DNA of 14,002 nt, taken from positions 1 through 14,002 of the forward strand of contig JAITOP010000233.1 of the NCBI GenBank assembly GCA_031289895.1. Direction: 5' to 3'. Position numbers and translations under genes: made by a program. Under the pieces are notes generated by a model. That model was not told where the DNA came from. It was given only the letters and a program-made list of their open reading frames with translations, and did not search any database. Below are positions 7,001-13,673 of this stretch, piece by piece. The DNA is from Prevotellaceae bacterium. Lineage in GTDB: Bacteria; Bacteroidota; Bacteroidia; Bacteroidales; UBA932. Within the stretch, counting starts at the first letter, position 1. Each line of letters begins with the position of its first letter.

Positions 7001-8743
7001 ATGAAAAAGATAATTAAAATATATAGTAGATTAGTTTTACTGCCGGCAATGTTTTTTATTTTGCCTAATGTTGGAACAGCGCAGGTATTCAGCGCAGAAG
7101 CTCCTAATATTGTTGCTGTTGGAGAGGTTTTTAATTACACGCTTGTAGTCAATGGACAAGGACAAATAACATCTGTTCCGAATTTTCCGTCAGAATTAGA
7201 GCAGAGAGGAACATCACAAACTTCTTCCAACATTAACGGTAAAATTACAGTATGGTATAATTTTACTTTGTATGCTAAACAAGAAGGAAAATTCACCATA
7301 GGCGAAGCAACAATGGTTGATGCAAGCGGCAATACTCTCAAAACAAAACCTATTACAATTGAAGTAATAAAAGGGCAGGCAGCGCAGCAAAATTCAGCGA
7401 ATAACGGCGTAGATATTTTCATTCGTATTATTCCAAGCAGAACAAGTTTGTACAGAGGTGATAAACTTACTGTTACGCTTAAAGCATATTATAGCATAAC
7501 CTCTCCGCAAATGAGCGTTGCAGGTGCGCGAACTTTTAAAGTTCCTTCATTTGATGGATTTTGGGCAACACCAATTGAAAATATTGACCAAAAAACTGTG
7601 CGCGAAAATATTAATGGCAAAATATATGAAACACAGGTTTTAAAAGCATGGACACTTAGTCCGCAAAAAAGTGGAGCTTTGCAAATTGAGCCTGCCGATA
7701 TAATGTGGATAATACACAAAAGAGTGCGCTTGACTATCTTTATGGAAGATACTGAAGAATCGCAAAAACAAACAAAATCGCCGAGCCTTACAATAAACGT
7801 AAAAGATATGCCATCGGGAGCGCCGGCATCGTTTACGGGAGCAGTAGGAAGTTATACAATGACAGCCTCATTGTCGAAAAATAATGTAACAGCCAACGAT
7901 GCAGTGTCGCTGAATGTAAAAATAAGCGGAAACGGAAATTTCAGTTTGATAGGCGCGCCCCAATTAAAATTGCCACCCGATTTTGACACTTACGATTCCA
8001 AAAAAACATTAACAGCCAACTCGGTAAATTTTGAATATTATTTAATACCGCGCTCAGCCGGAACATTTACAATAGAGCCTGTTGTGTTTTCATATTTCAA
8101 TCCGGCAGACGAATATTATCGCACCATTACAAGCAATCCAATGGTGATTGATGTTGAAAAAGATTTAAATTCGCAGCAGCAAGTTACATTTGTAAATCCG
8201 ACAAATCAACGAGACGTGCAAATTTTGGCATCAGATATACGATTTATAAAAAACAAACCCGAAACGTGGCACGCCAAAGGTTCGCGTTTTCTTGGATTAA
8301 AACATTTTTATACTTGGTATATCATATCGGGAATTATGTTTTTGCTGATATATTTATTCCTGCGAAAAAAGAATAAAGAGGCGCAAAATATAGTTCTAAT
8401 GCGCAATCGCAAAGCAAAAGGAATAGCAAAAAAACGATTGAAAGTTGCAGAAAAATCGATGAAACTTAATAATGCTGCAAACTTTTACGATGAACTGCTG
8501 AAAGCAATATGGGGCTATCTTGGCGATAAATATCTGATACCTGTTGCCGAACTATCGCGAAATAATGTGAGCGAATTGCTTGCCGAAAAATGCGTAGAAC
8601 AAAAGTATATAGAACAACTTATAAACATTGTAGATGAGTGTGAATATGCGCGTTATGCACCCGGAGCAAGTTCTTCGCAAATGCATTCGCTTTACGATAA
8701 TACAATAGAAGTTGTGAGTAAACTGGAACAAAAAACCAAATAA
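7001..8743 (+). CDS. batD: BatD, membrane-anchored exported protein
   Basis: This encodes 580 residues. Signal peptide 1-28 (ending GTAQ) is followed by a long beta-rich exported region (about 30-400) typical of the BatD family, with repeated Ig-like modules such as VGEVFNYTLVVNG and LYRGDKLTVTLKAYY. One membrane span lies at about 438-457, followed by basic residues (RKKNKE), and a helical cytoplasmic tail covers 470-580 with LLKAIWGYLGDKYLIPVAEL and CEYARYAPG. BatD is large and widespread in Bat operons; its role is thought to be in envelope assembly or stress tolerance, but the mechanism is unknown. It starts 12 bp after batC with no terminator between. The tail resembles that of the gene at 3181-4191. 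Confidence 0.93.
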   Translation: MKKIIKIYSRLVLLPAMFFILPNVGTAQVFSAEAPNIVAVGEVFNYTLVVNGQGQITSVPNFPSELEQRGTSQTSSNINGKITVWYNFTLYAKQEGKFTIGEATMVDASGNTLKTKPITIEVIKGQAAQQNSANNGVDIFIRIIPSRTSLYRGDKLTVTLKAYYSITSPQMSVAGARTFKVPSFDGFWATPIENIDQKTVRENINGKIYETQVLKAWTLSPQKSGALQIEPADIMWIIHKRVRLTIFMEDTEESQKQTKSPSLTINVKDMPSGAPASFTGAVGSYTMTASLSKNNVTANDAVSLNVKISGNGNFSLIGAPQLKLPPDFDTYDSKKTLTANSVNFEYYLIPRSAGTFTIEPVVFSYFNPADEYYRTITSNPMVIDVEKDLNSQQQVTFVNPTNQRDVQILASDIRFIKNKPETWHAKGSRFLGLKHFYTWYIISGIMFLLIYLFLRKKNKEAQNIVLMRNRKAKGIAKKRLKVAEKSMKLNNAANFYDELLKAIWGYLGDKYLIPVAELSRNNVSELLAEKCVEQKYIEQLINIVDECEYARYAPGASSSQMHSLYDNTIEVVSKLEQKTK

Positions 8744-8771
8744 AATTTGTTTTAACGAAAAAAATATTAAT

Positions 8772-9578
8772 ATGAAAAAATATATCATTTTACTTTCGAT
8801 AATTCTGTTTGCAAATAACATTTTAGCACAAAATGCAGACTCAATAACCACATCTGAAAATGCACAAACAGAACAGCCACCGCAAAATTTAACGAATGTA
8901 GATTCAATGTTTGTTATGGCAAATAAATTGTATAACGAAGGAAAATATGAAGATGCCGTAGATATTTACGAAGATATTCTTGACGAAGGTTTGGAATCAT
9001 CGTATTTATATTACAATATCGGCAACGCATATTTTAAGCAAAACGCATTAGGCTCGGCAATATTAAATTACGAACGGGCGTATCGCCTCAATCCTTCTGA
9101 CGAAGACATAAACCACAATCTGACATTGGCGCGTACGCAAATAGCCGATAAATTCGACGAAGTTCCCGAATTTTTTATAATCACATTTTTCGGCAAAATT
9201 AAATCGTTGTTTGCAGTAAACACGTGGGGAGTGATGGGCTTGCTGTCGTTTGTTATAGTTTTGATTTTGGCATTACTGTTTCTGTTTGCGCCAAGTTTAT
9301 TTATTCGCCGAATATCATTTTGGATAGCTTGTTTTGTACTACTGTTTTCCATTTCGTGTAAACTGATAGAAAGCAATATACGTAAATACGACAGTGCCGT
9401 TGTTTTTGTGCCGGTGCTAACAGCAAAAACCTCGCCCGACGACAGCGGAAAAGATATGTTTTTGCTGCACGAAGGAACAAAAGTTATAGTTCGCGAAACC
9501 TTCAACGAATGGACAAAAATACAACTGCCCAACGGCGAACAAGGCTGGGTTATAAGCGATGCGGTAACGATAATATAA
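8772..9578 (+). CDS. batE: BatE, TPR and SH3-like membrane protein
   Basis: This encodes 268 residues: signal peptide 1-20 (ending ILAQ), TPR units at about 42-125 (MANKLYNEGKYEDAVDIYED, then YYNIGNAYFKQNALGSAILN), two adjacent membrane spans at about 153-173 and 181-199, and a C-terminal bacterial SH3-like domain (about 209-268) with the pattern VLTAKTSPDDSG, LHEGTKVIV, EWTKIQLPNGEQGWV. The order TPR, membrane, SH3 is characteristic of BatE. SH3b domains often bind peptides or cell-wall components; here the ligand is unknown. It is the last gene of the operon, 28 bp after batD. No convincing rho-independent terminator follows on the plus strand; the nearest structures are the tandem repeats and inverted repeat in the intergenic region. 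Confidence 0.92.
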   Translation: MKKYIILLSIILFANNILAQNADSITTSENAQTEQPPQNLTNVDSMFVMANKLYNEGKYEDAVDIYEDILDEGLESSYLYYNIGNAYFKQNALGSAILNYERAYRLNPSDEDINHNLTLARTQIADKFDEVPEFFIITFFGKIKSLFAVNTWGVMGLLSFVIVLILALLFLFAPSLFIRRISFWIACFVLLFSISCKLIESNIRKYDSAVVFVPVLTAKTSPDDSGKDMFLLHEGTKVIVRETFNEWTKIQLPNGEQGWVISDAVTII

Positions 9579-9598
9579 GAGCCAAGAAGTAAAAAACA

Positions 9599-9619
9599 AT
9601 TACGAATTACGAATTACGA
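9599..9619 (+). repeat. ATTACGA heptamer, three tandem copies
   Basis: ATTACGA occurs three times head to tail at 9599-9605, 9606-9612 and 9613-9619, starting 21 bp after the batE stop. The copies are perfect. Function unknown. Confidence 0.85.
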
Positions 9620-9638
9620 TTTGTGGCGAATAACAAAA

Positions 9639-9850
9639 AGTCCGAAGGACTAAATATGAATAACCCCCAATGAAGCGCAGCGATTTGGGGATGAAAAATA
9701 AATACAAAAAAGTCCGAAGGACTAAATGTGAATAACCCCCAATGAAGCGCAGCGATTGGGGGATGAAAAATAAATACAAAAAAGTCCGAAGGACTGAATG
9801 CGAATAACCCCCAATGAAGCGCAGCGATTGGGGGATGAAAAACAAATACA
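9639..9850. repeat. Three tandem 72-bp repeats with paired hairpins
   Basis: Copies begin at 9639, 9711 and 9783, exactly 72 bp apart; the third ends near 9850. Adjacent copies differ at only two or three positions. Each unit holds two hairpins: AGTCC-GAA-GGACT, and CCCCCAAT...ATTGGGGG around the 11-nt loop GAAGCGCAGCG (in copy 1 the right arm is TTTGGGG, shifting the stem). On the minus strand the first hairpin is followed by five to seven Ts, so each unit resembles a weak terminator for the minus-strand gene at 10006. Because 72 is divisible by 3, two minus-strand frames stay open across the array as 24-residue repeats; these are not genes. There are no unique spacers, so it is not CRISPR. 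Confidence 0.9.
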
Positions 9851-9863
9851 TAGCAAAGAAAAT

Positions 9864-9920
9864 CACTCACAAATCACCCTTATTCCTTTATTTTAAATGT
9901 TTTAATAAGGGTGAAGAGTG
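9864..9920. repeat. Large inverted repeat between convergent genes
   Basis: TCACCCTTATT (9874-9884) is perfectly complementary to AATAAGGGTGA (9904-9914), with a 19-nt AT-rich loop. An outer pair CACTC (9864-9868)/GAGTG (9916-9920) extends it across a small internal loop. No T run follows on either strand, so a classical intrinsic terminator is not supported, although it lies between two convergent transcription units. Confidence 0.7.
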
Positions 9921-10005
9921 AAAGTAAAACTTGATGCTACTAAAGGCTCTCGCAAAAATAATGGTAAAAAAAGAACGAACTTTTTTGTTCAATTCTGATA
10001 TATTT

Positions 10006-10623
10006 TCAATTATCTGTACCGCTGTATTCCTGCTCCATCTTAAATTCATCAATGCTGATAGAGCTTTCATTTTCTGTATAGAAACCAAAAACCGGCGACG
10101 TTAAATTTCTTCTAAATTCATATATTTTCATATTGTTCATGTAGAAAATATATTTGTTGCCACGTCTTTCAAGAATAATATCAACAACTTGATTTTTACC
10201 TCCTTTTAATTTAATAGGTCTTTCATCTCCTGATACCATTTTTCCATCATTATATATATGGCAACTGAAAAGAGATTCTTTGAGAAGAAACAAACATTTA
10301 TTAAAATTTTCGTCCATATCAATTATAATTCCAAAACGATTTTCGTCATTTATTTTATGCACCATAATTTTACTATATAACTTAAAATCGTGTTCTACAG
10401 AAATTGGCAACTCCACTTGTACGGTTGCGGCTTTACCTTTTTCTTTGCATTGTAATTCCAAAAATCCGTTTTGAATCAATGCGCTGGCTTTTTTATCGGC
10501 ATATTCCTGCCAATCAAGAGAAACCTTATCATCAAATGTTTCTACAATCGTTGGGTTTTGTGCTAATATGTTGATAGGCAAAGCTAAAACAAAAAGCAAT
10601 AATATTTTTGTTCTCATAATCAT
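10006..10623 (-). CDS. Secreted protein, probable concanavalin-like fold
   Basis: This encodes 205 residues with a signal peptide (residues 1-22, ending NILAQ) and no membrane span afterwards, so it is exported or periplasmic. The mature part is beta-rich, with the motif order IVETFDD, LDWQEY, NGFLELQCKEKG, FKLYSKIMVHKINDENRFGI, then DIILERRGNKYIFYMNNMKI and SPVFGFYTENESSISIDEFK. This order (onset Phe-Asp, ligand-like mid strands, final IDEF/K strand) is common in LamG/DUF1080-like jelly-roll proteins; the assignment is inference from pattern, and no catalytic residues are evident. Two start codons fit (10623 or 10617); the first gives a TAATG junction with the stop of the preceding PEGA gene, so the two are probably co-transcribed and coupled. 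The function is unknown. Confidence 0.75.
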   Translation of the reverse strand: MIMRTKILLLFVLALPINILAQNPTIVETFDDKVSLDWQEYADKKASALIQNGFLELQCKEKGKAATVQVELPISVEHDFKLYSKIMVHKINDENRFGIIIDMDENFNKCLFLLKESLFSCHIYNDGKMVSGDERPIKLKGGKNQVVDIILERRGNKYIFYMNNMKIYEFRRNLTSPVFGFYTENESSISIDEFKMEQEYSGTDN

Positions 10624-11279
10624 TAATTTTTACCGATTCTTTGTTGCATTTCACTGATAAGAGGTTCGTATTTTTTCAAAACACGAGGCCACGGTTTATA
10701 ACTTTGCTCGCCGGAATTAAGTGGTGCTATTTCGGATGATATTCGAATTTGATAAGCTAACCCTTCATTTGTGATTTCTTTAATTTGAATACGTGTTCTT
10801 ACCTTGACTTCCGCCATAGGAAAAGATTGTCCTGACCATGCTGTATTAATAAATCCTGAAGATTTGTCTGAAGTTTTTATTTCATCAAAATAGTTAAGTA
10901 GAACTTGGGTGAGGAGTTTCCACGCTTGATTTTCATCAACTCCATCTCTTACTTGTATTGTAAAATATTGGTTAGAGAGATTAGATGTAATAGACCCTTC
11001 AAGAGCATCGTCTTCTTTTAAATCGAAAGCAATAACGTTTCGAGTATCATTTCTAAATATTTTTACTTCTTTGGTAACATATCCCGGATGCTCCAGTTTT
11101 ACGGCAAAAAAATCATCTTTCCGCCCAAATTTGATAGAAAAAGCACCATCTCCTACATAATTGCCATCAATATAGATTTTGGCTTCAGTAGGAGTTACTG
11201 TAATCTTTTTTGCTTTTTGTCCATTTGCATTAAAACCAAAAAACAGCATTGCAAATAGAATTATTAAATATTTGTTCAT
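10623..11279 (-). CDS. Secreted PEGA-domain protein
   Basis: This encodes 218 residues. A signal peptide (1-20, ending NANGQ) precedes a PEGA domain at about 25-75: ITVTPTEAKIYIDGNYVGDG, a short strand, then LEHPGYVTKEVKI. PEGA domains are small beta modules of exported proteins, often linked to the cell surface. The remaining part (about 90-218) is mixed alpha/beta without a family I recognise; it contains NQAWKLLTQVLLNYFDEI and ends with SEMQQRIGKN. No membrane anchor or lipoprotein cysteine is present. It is the first gene of a two-gene minus-strand unit with the gene at 10006-10623. I found no clear TAnnTTTG promoter directly upstream. Confidence 0.8.
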   Translation of the reverse strand: MNKYLIILFAMLFFGFNANGQKAKKITVTPTEAKIYIDGNYVGDGAFSIKFGRKDDFFAVKLEHPGYVTKEVKIFRNDTRNVIAFDLKEDDALEGSITSNLSNQYFTIQVRDGVDENQAWKLLTQVLLNYFDEIKTSDKSSGFINTAWSGQSFPMAEVKVRTRIQIKEITNEGLAYQIRISSEIAPLNSGEQSYKPWPRVLKKYEPLISEMQQRIGKN

Positions 11280-11523
11280 TTTAAGTTTTAGTTTAACGTC
11301 CGCTCCTTTAAGCAGACACAGATTAATTATTTATTAATTCCCTCTACTCTTGTGGCTTTTCGTGGGAAGTAATCCGCCCGTTTTTTTAGAAAGTTTCTGC
11401 TCTTTTTTGCACTATTTTTGAGTATTTTTGCAGTTTTACTTTGCGTTTTTTTTGGAACAGTTACAATTCTGTTTCATATATTGTGGCAGTTTTCCTGTCG
11501 TCTTATTTTTGTATTTTAGACAA
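11280..11523. other. Leader region upstream of the PEGA gene
   Basis: This T-rich gene-free stretch (on plus) contains a small imperfect hairpin GTCCGCT/AGCAGAC at 11298-11317, in the expected minus-strand leader of the PEGA gene, and an AT-rich palindromic ATTAATTATTTATTAATT near 11322-11339. Several TATTTTTG matches on the plus strand near 11413-11430 have no gene to serve and are likely chance in T-rich sequence. Confidence 0.5.
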
Positions 11524-11550
11524 TAAAAAAAGCGGACTTAAATATCCGCT
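11524..11550 (-). terminator. Intrinsic terminator of the structured RNA
   Basis: On the minus strand AGCGGA (11545-11550) pairs with TCCGCT (11531-11536) around the 8-nt loop TATTTAAG and is followed by a run of Ts (11525-11530). The stem starts within the closing helix of the RNA at 11548-11653, sharing three bases with it. It would end either that RNA or a longer transcript from the U32 gene. Confidence 0.85.
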
Positions 11551-11653
11551 CTGAGGTTGTGAGATTACCCGAATAACTTGATAAGTAAGCCCGCATTTCT
11601 GCAAGAGTTTACTTATTCTTGTTATTCTTTTGAAATTTCTCACATTTCAGAGC
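11548..11653 (-). ncRNA. Rod-shaped structured RNA candidate (6S-like)
   Basis: On the minus strand five helices stack in order: P1 GCUCUGA/UCAGAGC (11647-11653 with 11548-11554), P2 UGUGAGA/UCUCACA (11638-11644 with 11558-11564), P3 GAAUAAC/GUUAUUC (11621-11627 with 11571-11577), P4 AUAAGUAA/UUACUUAU (11609-11616 with 11581-11588), and apical P5 CUUGCA/UGCGGG (11600-11605 with 11590-11595), capped by a GAAA tetraloop. P5 uses two U-G pairs that would be C-A mismatches on the plus strand, which fixes the strand. The large asymmetric loop between P2 and P3 (10 and 6 nt) recalls the central bubble of 6S RNA, which sequesters RNA polymerase, but 106 nt is shorter than typical 6S, and I cannot name the family. 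A terminator is attached. Alternatively it is a structured 3' UTR of the U32 gene 149 nt upstream. TATATT and TATTCTTG near 11653-11662 are weak promoter candidates. Confidence 0.7.
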
Positions 11654-11659
11654 AAGAAT

Positions 11660-11674
11660 ATAGCAAAACGCTAT
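11660..11674 (-). repeat. Small hairpin just upstream of the structured RNA
   Basis: ATAGC (11670-11674 on minus) and GCTAT (11660-11664 on minus) form a perfect 5-bp stem around GTTTT. It lies directly before the RNA candidate and overlaps its possible promoter, so it could be an operator or an extra 5' hairpin of a longer RNA. Confidence 0.35.
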
Positions 11675-11802
11675 CCTATATGTCTTTATATGCTTTTTTT
11701 ATATCATAAAACAATTATTTTTATTTTTTTTATTACAAATGCAAAATTACAATATATATTTTTTATACACAATAGTTTTGCGGAATTTTGTGAGTTCTTT
11801 TT

Positions 11803-13605
11803 TCATTCGCATTTCATAATCTTCATTTCGCAAATGCTGCAATCAAAAGTAACGCGCAATTTTTGTTTGTTGTTGAGCAAAAATAAATCTTCATTTTGTC
11901 CGTGCCTGCACAAATCCAACTCGTGGCGAATACAATATTTATTAAACATCAATATTTTATTTTTGTCGGATTTTTCAACTTCAAAAGCATTTTGCATCTC
12001 TTGTACGCCATGCCGGTTGTAGAATTTAGCCGATAGCGAGTTTGCAATATTTGCGGTATAATCAAGATTTTTTTTGTAAAACTGAACGTTGTTTTTATTT
12101 ATTTTCGATATTTTTTGTTGGTAATTTTTTTCTCGTTCGGTCATCAACATTTCTGCAATTTTTCGCCGCCATTCGTTTATCACAGATGTCTGATAAAATC
12201 GCGCCTGAGACATACAAATATTTACTTTGAATGAAAAAATACTATCGGCTTTTTTCGAGAAATTTTGTATTATATTTTTCACAGATAATTCTGCATTTTG
12301 AGCAATATCGCCGATTTGCGCTGTTTGAAATGTTACAAAATTGTTATCTTCATCCGTAGCCTGCACAATTATTTTTTCTGCATCGCTTGTAAACGTTAGT
12401 GTTGCAGCGATTGTTCGGGATGCTGTTTTTTGTTCCATCAGTTTTTCAAATAATCGATTGTAACTTCTGAATATTTTTGTCCCTTGTTTTATATTTTCAA
12501 TTGATAAAGGAAAAATTTTTTCGTCATCAACTTTGTTTATTCGCGTTCCCAAAAGTTTTTTTTGATTATCGAAAAAGCAAATACCATCGCCATTTTGCAG
12601 CGATTTTTCAGTATCAATCACAAAATAATTTTTATTCACCGATTTTACCGTTCCTATTTCTTCGCCTATGGATTTTGCAGTATCTTTCGACAGCATTTTT
12701 TTGCGTTTTCCATCAATAAAATAATTTGTAAATCCTCGCGAAAACGATAAGTCCACATTAGGCTCAAACATCAATGTTGTTGCGCCCGAAGACGCTTTTT
12801 TATAATCAGATTTTTTATCAATAAAATTGTCTAAACGTTTGCGATAATATGCAACAACATTTTTCACATAACTTGCATCTTTAAGTCGTCCTTCGATTTT
12901 AAAAGATGAAATTCCTGCCTCAGCCAAATCTTCTAAATGTGCCGATAAATTAAGGTCTTGCAGCGACAACAAATGTTTGTTTTTCGATATTATTTTTCCT
13001 TTTTTATCAATCAAATCGTAAGTCGAACGGCAAGGCTGGGCGCAACATCCGCGATTTGCGCTACGTTCGGCAAGCGATTGACTTAGATAACATTGTCCGC
13101 TGTAACTTACGCACAGTGAGCCATGTACAAAAAATTCCAATTCGATATTTGTGTTTTTTGCAATTTCGGCAATTTGCGACAACGACAATTCGCGAGCCAA
13201 AATCACACGCTGAAAACCTACATTTTCTAAAAATTTTATATGCTCTGCACCTCTGTTATTTGCTTGTGTTGATGCGAAAAGCGGAATAGGCGGCAAATCC
13301 ATTTCAAGCAGCGACATATCCTGAATTATCAGCGCATCGCAACCGATATTATATGCGTTTATTGCAAGTTGCCGCGCTTGTTCAAGCTCGTGTTCATAAA
13401 AAATTGTGTTTTCGGTGATATAAATTTTTGCGTAATAACGATGTGCATACGACACCAATTTTTCTATATCGGTAATGGAATTTGCAGCAGATTCTCTTGC
13501 GCTAAAACTATCTGCGCCAATATACACAGCATCAGCACCATGGTCGATTGCTGTTTTTCCGAGTTCATAATTTTTTGCAGGAGCAAGAAGTTCTAATTTT
13601 CGCAT
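11803..13605 (-). CDS. U32 family peptidase-like protein (RlhA-related)
   Basis: This encodes a 600-residue cytoplasmic protein. Residues 1 to about 290 form the U32 barrel, starting MRKLELLAPAKNYELGKTAI and including GADAVYIGADSFSARESA. The cysteine motif has Cys165, Cys172, Cys187, Cys188 and Cys192 (SLCVSYSGQCYLSQ, then RGCCAQPC), the pattern thought to bind an iron-sulfur cluster in prephenate-dependent RNA hydroxylases of this family. A middle region (about 340-470) fits the DUF3656-type extension, and the end has Cys558, Cys566, Cys589 and Cys592 with FDCSICEMKI. This layout is that of E. coli RlhA (YdcP), which hydroxylates a 23S rRNA cytidine, so an RNA modification role is more likely than proteolysis; exact target is inference. 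The start is directly before the conserved LELLAPA motif. A terminator hairpin ends only 9 nt upstream. Confidence 0.92.
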   Translation of the reverse strand: MRKLELLAPAKNYELGKTAIDHGADAVYIGADSFSARESAANSITDIEKLVSYAHRYYAKIYITENTIFYEHELEQARQLAINAYNIGCDALIIQDMSLLEMDLPPIPLFASTQANNRGAEHIKFLENVGFQRVILARELSLSQIAEIAKNTNIELEFFVHGSLCVSYSGQCYLSQSLAERSANRGCCAQPCRSTYDLIDKKGKIISKNKHLLSLQDLNLSAHLEDLAEAGISSFKIEGRLKDASYVKNVVAYYRKRLDNFIDKKSDYKKASSGATTLMFEPNVDLSFSRGFTNYFIDGKRKKMLSKDTAKSIGEEIGTVKSVNKNYFVIDTEKSLQNGDGICFFDNQKKLLGTRINKVDDEKIFPLSIENIKQGTKIFRSYNRLFEKLMEQKTASRTIAATLTFTSDAEKIIVQATDEDNNFVTFQTAQIGDIAQNAELSVKNIIQNFSKKADSIFSFKVNICMSQARFYQTSVINEWRRKIAEMLMTEREKNYQQKISKINKNNVQFYKKNLDYTANIANSLSAKFYNRHGVQEMQNAFEVEKSDKNKILMFNKYCIRHELDLCRHGQNEDLFLLNNKQKLRVTFDCSICEMKIMKCE

Positions 13606-13613
13606 TGTTTTAT

Positions 13614-13643
13614 TAAAAAAACCTCATAATTTTCTTATGAGGT
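13614..13643 (-). terminator. Intrinsic terminator of the TPR gene
   Basis: ACCTCATAA (13635-13643 on minus) pairs perfectly with TTATGAGGT (13621-13629 on minus) over 9 bp with a GAAAA loop, followed by a T run (13615-13620). It sits 30 bp after the stop of the TPR gene and 9 bp before the U32 start codon, so it ends the TPR transcript or attenuates U32 expression. Confidence 0.88.
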
Positions 13644-13673
13644 CTTCACATTATCAATTCATTAAAACACTAA

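Larger units (their letters stand above)
9579..10005. other. Repeat-bearing convergent intergenic region
   Basis: The 427-bp gap between the convergent batE and the 10006-10623 gene carries a heptamer repeat, three 72-bp tandem repeats and an inverted repeat, listed separately. The last 85 bp hold nothing I can name except a weak AAAAAAG/CTTTTTT stem at 9967-9986. I see no real gene. Confidence 0.8.

Noticed and set aside
9639..9850. Possible CRISPR array
   Set aside because: The unit repeats head to tail with no unique spacers, and no cas genes are present.
9600..9870. Two overlapping minus-strand reading frames of about 88 codons with 24-residue repeats
   Set aside because: They are produced by the 72-bp tandem repeat, whose length is a multiple of three; both frames are open at once, and the peptides have no plausible composition or domain.
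9967..9986. AAAAAAG/CTTTTTT stem as a terminator of batE
   Set aside because: The stem is almost all A-T with one G-C pair and would be too weak to act as an intrinsic terminator.
11410..11430. Repeated TATTTTTG on the plus strand as promoters
   Set aside because: There is no plus-strand gene downstream and the region is T-rich, so chance matches are expected.
11548..11653. Signal recognition particle (4.5S-type) RNA
   Set aside because: The rod shape fits loosely, but the conserved GGAA tetraloop with its flanking SRP motif is missing; the loop is GAAA on a CUUGCA/UGCGGG stem.
11630..12022. Plus-strand reading frame of 130 codons
   Set aside because: It is antisense to the conserved C-terminal end of the U32 gene and to the structured RNA region, very rich in Phe and Ser as expected for a shadow frame.
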